Source of the DNA: Pararhodobacter sp.
Lineage (GTDB): Bacteria; Pseudomonadota; Alphaproteobacteria; Rhodobacterales; Rhodobacteraceae
Length of the DNA stretch: 64,000 nucleotides
NCBI GenBank assembly: GCA_020832545.1
Contig: JAFIEK010000005.1
Span: 103,650 to 167,649 of the forward strand
Reading direction: 5' to 3'
In this document: one piece after another, positions 60,179-64,000 of the stretch
Position numbering within the stretch: position 1 is the first letter of the stretch
Layout: the number at the start of each line of letters is the position of its first letter
The notes under the pieces: model-generated
What the model saw: the letters and a program-made list of their open reading frames with translations, nothing else
Databases searched by the model: none
What the model was told of the DNA's origin: nothing
Made by a program: the position numbers and the translations under genes

Positions 60179-61309
60179 GTGAAACAAGTGACCAAACGCG
60201 CCCTCATCACCGGCGTCACGGGCCAGGATGGCTCTTACCTCGCGGAGTTCCTGCTGGAAAAGGGATATGAGGTTCACGGCATCAAGCGCCGGGCCTCGCT
60301 TTTCAACACCCAGCGGATTGACCATATCTATCAGGACCCGCATGAAAGCCATCGGCGGCTGAAGCTGCATTATGGCGATCTGTCGGACAGTTCAAACCTG
60401 ACCCGTATCCTGTCCGAGGTGCAGCCGGATGAGGTTTATAACCTCGGTGCGCAGTCGCATGTTGCAGTCAGCTTTGAAGCGCCGGAATATACCGCCGATG
60501 TTGACGCAATGGGCGCGCTGCGGCTGCTTGAGGCCATTCGCTTCCTTGGACTTGAAAAGAAGACACGGTTTTATCAGGCCTCCACATCCGAGCTTTACGG
60601 CCTGGTGCAGGAAATGCCGCAGACGGAAACCACCCCCTTCCATCCGCGCTCGCCCTATGCAGTGGCCAAGATGTATGCCTACTGGATCACGGTTAATTAC
60701 CGCGAGGCCTATGGAATGTATGCCTGCAACGGCATTCTGTTCAACCACGAAAGCCCGCGCCGGGGTGAAACATTTGTTACCCGCAAGATTACCCGGGGGC
60801 TGGCCAATATCGCGCAGGGGCTGGAAGAGTGCCTGTATATGGGCAATATCGATGCGCTGCGTGACTGGGGTCATGCGAAAGATTATGTGCGCATGCAGTG
60901 GATGATGCTGCAACAGGATGTGGCCGAGGATTTTGTCATTGCCACCGGCGTGCAATATTCGGTGCGAGAGTTTATTATCTGGTCAGCGAATGAACTGGGC
61001 ATCACGCTTGAGTTTTCTGGCGAGGGTGTTGACGAGGTTGCAACCGTCGCCTCGGTTTCTGGTGACAAGGCTCCATCGGTAAAGCCCGGTGACGTGCTGA
61101 TGCGCATCGACCCGCGCTATTTCCGCCCGGCAGAGGTGGAAACGCTTCTTGGCAACCCGGCCAAAGCCAAGACCAAGCTGGGCTGGGTGCCTGAGATCAC
61201 GGCGCAGGAGATGTGTGCTGAAATGGTGGCCGATGATTTGCGCACCGCTCGCCGCCATGCTTTGCTCAAGGCGCACGGCTATGAACTGCCGATGGCGCTG
61301 GAGGGGTGA
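60179..61309 (+). CDS. gmd: GDP-mannose 4,6-dehydratase
   Basis: A 376-residue extended SDR that converts GDP-mannose to GDP-4-keto-6-deoxymannose. [20 protein letters not shown] is near residue 9, [24 protein letters not shown] near 70, STSELYG near 135, and the catalytic [10 protein letters not shown] near 158. Also present are [19 protein letters not shown] and [12 protein letters not shown] [12 protein letters not shown] near the end. The start is GTG 60179 with AGGAGA 7 bases upstream. GC content returns to the replicon average here. It is paired functionally with fcl 1.3 kb downstream. Confidence 0.96.
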   Translation: MKQVTKRALITGVTGQDGSYLAEFLLEKGYEVHGIKRRASLFNTQRIDHIYQDPHESHRRLKLHYGDLSDSSNLTRILSEVQPDEVYNLGAQSHVAVSFEAPEYTADVDAMGALRLLEAIRFLGLEKKTRFYQASTSELYGLVQEMPQTETTPFHPRSPYAVAKMYAYWITVNYREAYGMYACNGILFNHESPRRGETFVTRKITRGLANIAQGLEECLYMGNIDALRDWGHAKDYVRMQWMMLQQDVAEDFVIATGVQYSVREFIIWSANELGITLEFSGEGVDEVATVASVSGDKAPSVKPGDVLMRIDPRYFRPAEVETLLGNPAKAKTKLGWVPEITAQEMCAEMVADDLRTARRHALLKAHGYELPMALEG

Positions 61310-61320
61310 GGGCGTGGTTC

Positions 61321-61944
61321 ATGGCAATTGTTAGTTTTCTGTATAACTTTGTTTTCATCAAGAAGACTAAGACTGCCGGGACTAGCATAGAGATTGATCT
61401 CGATGCCAGGATCGAACAAGAGGCTATAGTGACCCCGATTCTGCCAGTTGTCGCACGGCATCGACCTCGCAACCATTCAGATGGGCGTTTTTACGACCAC
61501 ATGCCGGCCACGCAGATCCGCAAACTACTGGGACAACACCGTTTTTCGAGAATGATCCTTTTTTGTGTGGAGCGCGAACCAGTGGACAAGTGCATCAGCC
61601 ATTTTCACATGCTGCGCAACTCGCAACTGCACAATCCAGACGGGCATTATAACCTTGATTGGGAGAGTTACTGTCGTGCCGCTCGTTTCCCGATTGATCA
61701 CGCCAAGTATTCCGATGACGACAAGTTGCTCGTGAATCATGTCCTTCGCTACGAGCGACTTGGTATTGATTTACCTCCACTGATGGCCGAGCTTGGCTTG
61801 CCAGACCTTCGTCTAACTGCACGCGCCAAATCTGATTATCGTTACCCCGAACTTGTTCGGCCCGACCAGGTAACCGAAGATCAGCGTGCCACTATTTTAG
61901 CGGCCTTTGCGGACACTTGCCGCTTGACGGGGCTTTACTGCTGA
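61321..61944 (+). CDS. Sulfotransferase family 2-like protein, low-GC
   Basis: A 207-residue protein beginning MAIVSFLYNFVFIKKTKTAG. The KTAGTSIE loop is the 5'-PAPS motif of the carbohydrate sulfotransferase (HNK-1/chondroitin type) clan, and ILFCVEREPVDKCISHFHML near 80 corresponds to the 3'-phosphate motif. ATG 61321 with GAGGG 8 bases upstream is preferred over GTG 61306. Located between gmd and fcl, it probably sulfates fucose or a neighbouring residue. Confidence 0.75.
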   Translation: MAIVSFLYNFVFIKKTKTAGTSIEIDLDARIEQEAIVTPILPVVARHRPRNHSDGRFYDHMPATQIRKLLGQHRFSRMILFCVEREPVDKCISHFHMLRNSQLHNPDGHYNLDWESYCRAARFPIDHAKYSDDDKLLVNHVLRYERLGIDLPPLMAELGLPDLRLTARAKSDYRYPELVRPDQVTEDQRATILAAFADTCRLTGLYC

Positions 61945-62031
61945 ACGGTTGAACAACATGATTGCAAGTACCGTCTGTTCGATCATTCTATGTGCAACCA
62001 GTCACGACCGGGCCATGCGCGAGGAATTATC

Positions 62032-62586
62032 GTGACTAATGATACGATTGTTGTTCTTGGTTTCAGTAGCGTTGGAAAGTCCACGTTCATCCGGCACTTG
62101 TTAATGAATGTACCAGAGTGCAAAGCGGCGCGACCTGTGTACGGCTTTATGTTCAGAAGTGGGGAAGTAAGTGATTTGTGTCCAGGTGATTTGTTGCATT
62201 TGGACCTTTCGGTCACAACCGCCAGTATTAAATCGGATGTGTTCCCCTGCGTACGAGCCCATCGGCTTTTTGGAAAGTGCTTGGAACAAAGTGATGTAAC
62301 CAAGGAAATTGTACTGGTCGCGCCGGAACGTCTGATACGCGAGCGTATCGTTGCAAGACGCGTGGTGGGTATTGGTTTTGGGCGTGACGACAGCTACTCT
62401 ACCTATCCAGTGGCACAAAAGCTTAAGGCGCTCTCAGAGCTTCCTCTTGCAGAGCGCTATGATCAGTGGTTTCAATTTTTGCAACACAGGCGTATCGATT
62501 TCGAGATCGTTCGCACTGATGTTGAAGGCTACAAGGCAGTAGCCTATCCAATACATGCGCGTGCTATTATCTCGGGACACGAATAA
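62032..62586 (+). CDS. P-loop NTPase of unknown function, low-GC
   Basis: A 184-residue protein with Walker [18 protein letters not shown] at residues 7-23, then [12 protein letters not shown] as a possible Walker B/Asp motif and [16 protein letters not shown]. No family is recognised; the layout recalls kinase-like proteins found beside sulfotransferases in glycan clusters. GTG 62032 with GAGGAA 6 bases upstream is preferred over ATG 61990. It overlaps the open frame leading into fcl and is probably in one transcript with it. Confidence 0.58.
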   Translation: MTNDTIVVLGFSSVGKSTFIRHLLMNVPECKAARPVYGFMFRSGEVSDLCPGDLLHLDLSVTTASIKSDVFPCVRAHRLFGKCLEQSDVTKEIVLVAPERLIRERIVARRVVGIGFGRDDSYSTYPVAQKLKALSELPLAERYDQWFQFLQHRRIDFEIVRTDVEGYKAVAYPIHARAIISGHE

Positions 62587-62614
62587 CAAATCGAAAACTC
62601 TGTTTAGGGACGGA

Positions 62615-63607
62615 ATGAGAGAAATGAGCTGCCGAGAAGTAAAAATCCATATCGCCGGCCATCGCGGCATGGTGGGTTCCGCCATCCTGCGGCGGTTCCA
62701 GGCGCGGCAGGCGGCGGGTGAAGACCTGACGCTGATCACCCGCACCCATGCCGAGCTGGATCTCAGCAATCAGTCGCAGGTGCGTGCCTTCATGCAGGCG
62801 GAACGCCCGGATGTGGTGATTCTTGCCGCCGCGAAAGTTGGCGGCATTCATGCCAACAACACTTATCCGGCCGATTTCATTTATGAAAACCTTATGATTG
62901 AATGCAACGTGATCCATCAGGCGTTTGACGCCGGGGTGAAGCGGCTGCTCAATCTGGGGTCAAGCTGCATCTACCCGCGTGAGGCTGCGCAGCCGATGGC
63001 TGAGGATACGCTGCTGACCGGCAAGCTGGAACCCACCAATGAGCCCTATGCCATCGCCAAGATCGCCGGGATCAAGCTATGCGAAAGCTACAACCGTCAG
63101 CACGGCACCGATTACCGATCGGTCATGCCGACCAACCTTTACGGCCCGGGCGACAACTTTCACCCGGAGAACAGCCATGTCCTGCCCGCGCTGATCCGCC
63201 GTTTCCATGAGGCCGCAGAGGCCGGGCTGGCGGAGGTGATGATCTGGGGTTCGGGCACGCCGCGGCGCGAGTTTTTGCATGTCGATGACATGGCGGAGGC
63301 CAGCCTCTTTGTGCTCGACCTTGATAAACCGCGATATGAGGCCAATACGGAGCCGATGCTCAGCCATATCAATGTCGGCACCGGCAAGGATATCTCGATC
63401 ATGGAACTGGCGCAGCTTGTGGCCGGGGTGACGGGCTTTAAGGGCCGTATCTCGAATGACCCCACCAAGCCTGACGGCACAATGCGCAAGCTGATGGATG
63501 TCAGCCGGCTGGAGCGGATGGGGTGGAAGGCGCGGATTGGGTTGAATGAGGGCGTGGAAGACGCGTATCGGTGGTTCCTCGACAATCAAGCGGCGGCGCG
63601 TCTTTGA
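62615..63607 (+). CDS. fcl: GDP-L-fucose synthase
   Basis: A 330-residue bifunctional epimerase/reductase (WcaG) that completes GDP-L-fucose. [18 protein letters not shown] is near residue 10, then [20 protein letters not shown] near 80, [14 protein letters not shown] with the catalytic Ser and Cys near 118, and [18 protein letters not shown] with the Tyr-Lys pair near 150. [20 protein letters not shown] is also diagnostic. ATG 62615 has AGGGA 5 bases upstream. Its GC content matches the core replicon, unlike the two genes before it. Confidence 0.96.
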   Translation: MREMSCREVKIHIAGHRGMVGSAILRRFQARQAAGEDLTLITRTHAELDLSNQSQVRAFMQAERPDVVILAAAKVGGIHANNTYPADFIYENLMIECNVIHQAFDAGVKRLLNLGSSCIYPREAAQPMAEDTLLTGKLEPTNEPYAIAKIAGIKLCESYNRQHGTDYRSVMPTNLYGPGDNFHPENSHVLPALIRRFHEAAEAGLAEVMIWGSGTPRREFLHVDDMAEASLFVLDLDKPRYEANTEPMLSHINVGTGKDISIMELAQLVAGVTGFKGRISNDPTKPDGTMRKLMDVSRLERMGWKARIGLNEGVEDAYRWFLDNQAAARL

Positions 63608-63672
63608 CGGCTGGCGGGTTTTGTCGCAAGTTTCCTTGTTGAGCAGCAAAATGGCTCTGATCTATTCCTTCT

Positions 63673-64000
63673 AGGGTCAGGACCCATTACTCAGCTTGAT
63701 GCTTTCCTGCGTGCGTGATTCAAGGCTCCGCGCTGACGGGGGGCATGATGAGCAATCTTTTTGGCTGCCAGACGATCAGATGGAGCGGCTGCGGCCGTTC
63801 TTTCCCAAGAGCCATGGCAAGCCGTGTGTCGATGACCGGCGGGTGCTGAGCGGCATAATATTCATCAATCGCAACGGCTTGAGATCGTGCGACGCGCCAA
63901 GAGATTACGGTCCGCCCAAGACCCTCTACATGTGTCAACGGCGGCGACAAAAAGATCGCGGGTTCGAAAGACCATGGCCCGTGCCTGTTGCCGGGGTGAC
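63673..64000 (+). mobile_element. Left part of an IS5-family element
   Basis: After fcl the sequence turns into an IS-like end, with an inverted-repeat-type start GGGTCAGGACCCATT at about 63674, followed by a transposase reading frame at 63745. The other end lies outside the window or has been lost. It marks the border of the glycan cluster. Confidence 0.6.
63745..64000 (+). pseudogene. Decayed IS5-family transposase (N-terminal part)
   Basis: After ATGATGAGCAATC a run of five Ts shifts the frame. From there the body frame reads FWLPDDQMERLRPFFPKSHG, VDDRRVLSGIIFINRNGLR and DAPRDYGPPKTLY, the conserved N-terminal zinc-less domain of IS5/IS427-type transposases. One more T would join it to MSNLF. 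After TLY the similarity decays into CQRRRQKDRG. It is therefore inactive; the DDE catalytic region is not in the window. Confidence 0.8.

Noticed and set aside
1..64000. CRISPR arrays, tRNA or rRNA genes
   Set aside because: No regularly spaced direct repeats with unique spacers, cloverleaf-like segments or rRNA signatures were noticed; the only ordered repeats are the iterons and the parS-like sites.

Overview
The window comes from a high-GC alphaproteobacterium, most likely a member of the Rhodobacteraceae (roseobacter group). The evidence is the protein style throughout, the TRAP, Opp and Urt uptake systems, a BA14K protein, and above all the plasmid replication module. A Rep_3-type initiator, an iteron array and a divergent parAB operon at 48.8-53.3 kb indicate that the window belongs to a plasmid or chromid. 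The content (complete dTDP-rhamnose operon, GDP-mannose/GDP-fucose genes, glycosyltransferases, sulfotransferases, coiled-coil FkbM-like protein) resembles the RepA-type 'biofilm plasmids' known from roseobacters; that link is by gene content only.

Layout. 0-4.6 kb: a minus-strand acyl-CoA operon (DUF35 Zn-ribbon partner, thiolase-like Ltp protein with the nucleophilic Cys replaced by Ser, enoyl-CoA hydratase, nitronate monooxygenase running off the edge). It is divergent from a 3'-truncated SDR whose end is fused by deletion to a headless 3-hydroxyisobutyrate dehydrogenase. 4.6-8.2 kb: an AbrB-type membrane protein, and an ABC exporter with divergent soxR sharing a textbook SoxR box. 8.2-11.5 kb: rfbCBDA, overlapping genes for dTDP-L-rhamnose. 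11.8-13.8 kb: a DUF5671 membrane protein and partner, an I78 inhibitor lipoprotein, and a ccdAB toxin-antitoxin pair. 14-17.6 kb: triheme cytochrome c, Tat-exported flavin amine oxidase and monoheme cytochrome c, probably a periplasmic amine-oxidising respiratory unit. 17.7-24.8 kb: an aldo/keto reductase, then a six-gene operon (SRPBCC, DUF1445, TRAP dctPQM, class V PLP enzyme) divergent from a GntR/FCD regulator. 24.8-32.4 kb: Opp-type peptide transporter, XRE-cupin regulator, GAF protein and M24 peptidase. 32.8-38.7 kb: urtABCDE for urea uptake. 39.5-42.0 kb: cysteine-rich PadR regulator, MFS exporter and arsH. 42.2-48.7 kb: manB, manC, a putative fucosyltransferase, a sulfotransferase and an FkbM-like coiled-coil protein. 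48.8-53.3 kb: repA, oriV and parAB. 53.3-63.6 kb: a frameshifted tail-spike-like DUF2793 protein, a coiled-coil protein, a large GT2/fucosyltransferase-like fusion, three low-GC P-loop proteins, gmd, a second sulfotransferase and fcl. 63.7 kb to the end: a decayed IS5-family transposase.

How it fits together. ManB, ManC, Gmd and Fcl make GDP-mannose and GDP-L-fucose, and RfbABCD make dTDP-L-rhamnose. Two proteins with a GNR fucosyltransferase-like signature and two sulfotransferases could build and sulfate a fucose/rhamnose surface glycan. The replicon is kept by iteron-controlled replication, ParAB with five identical 16-bp parS-like palindromes (one inside parA, one inside parB) and CcdAB addiction. 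The remainder is nutrient uptake (urea, peptides, a TRAP substrate), amine oxidation, and redox and arsenic defence. No rRNA, tRNA or CRISPR array was seen. Functions are read from motifs and context; no database search was possible.
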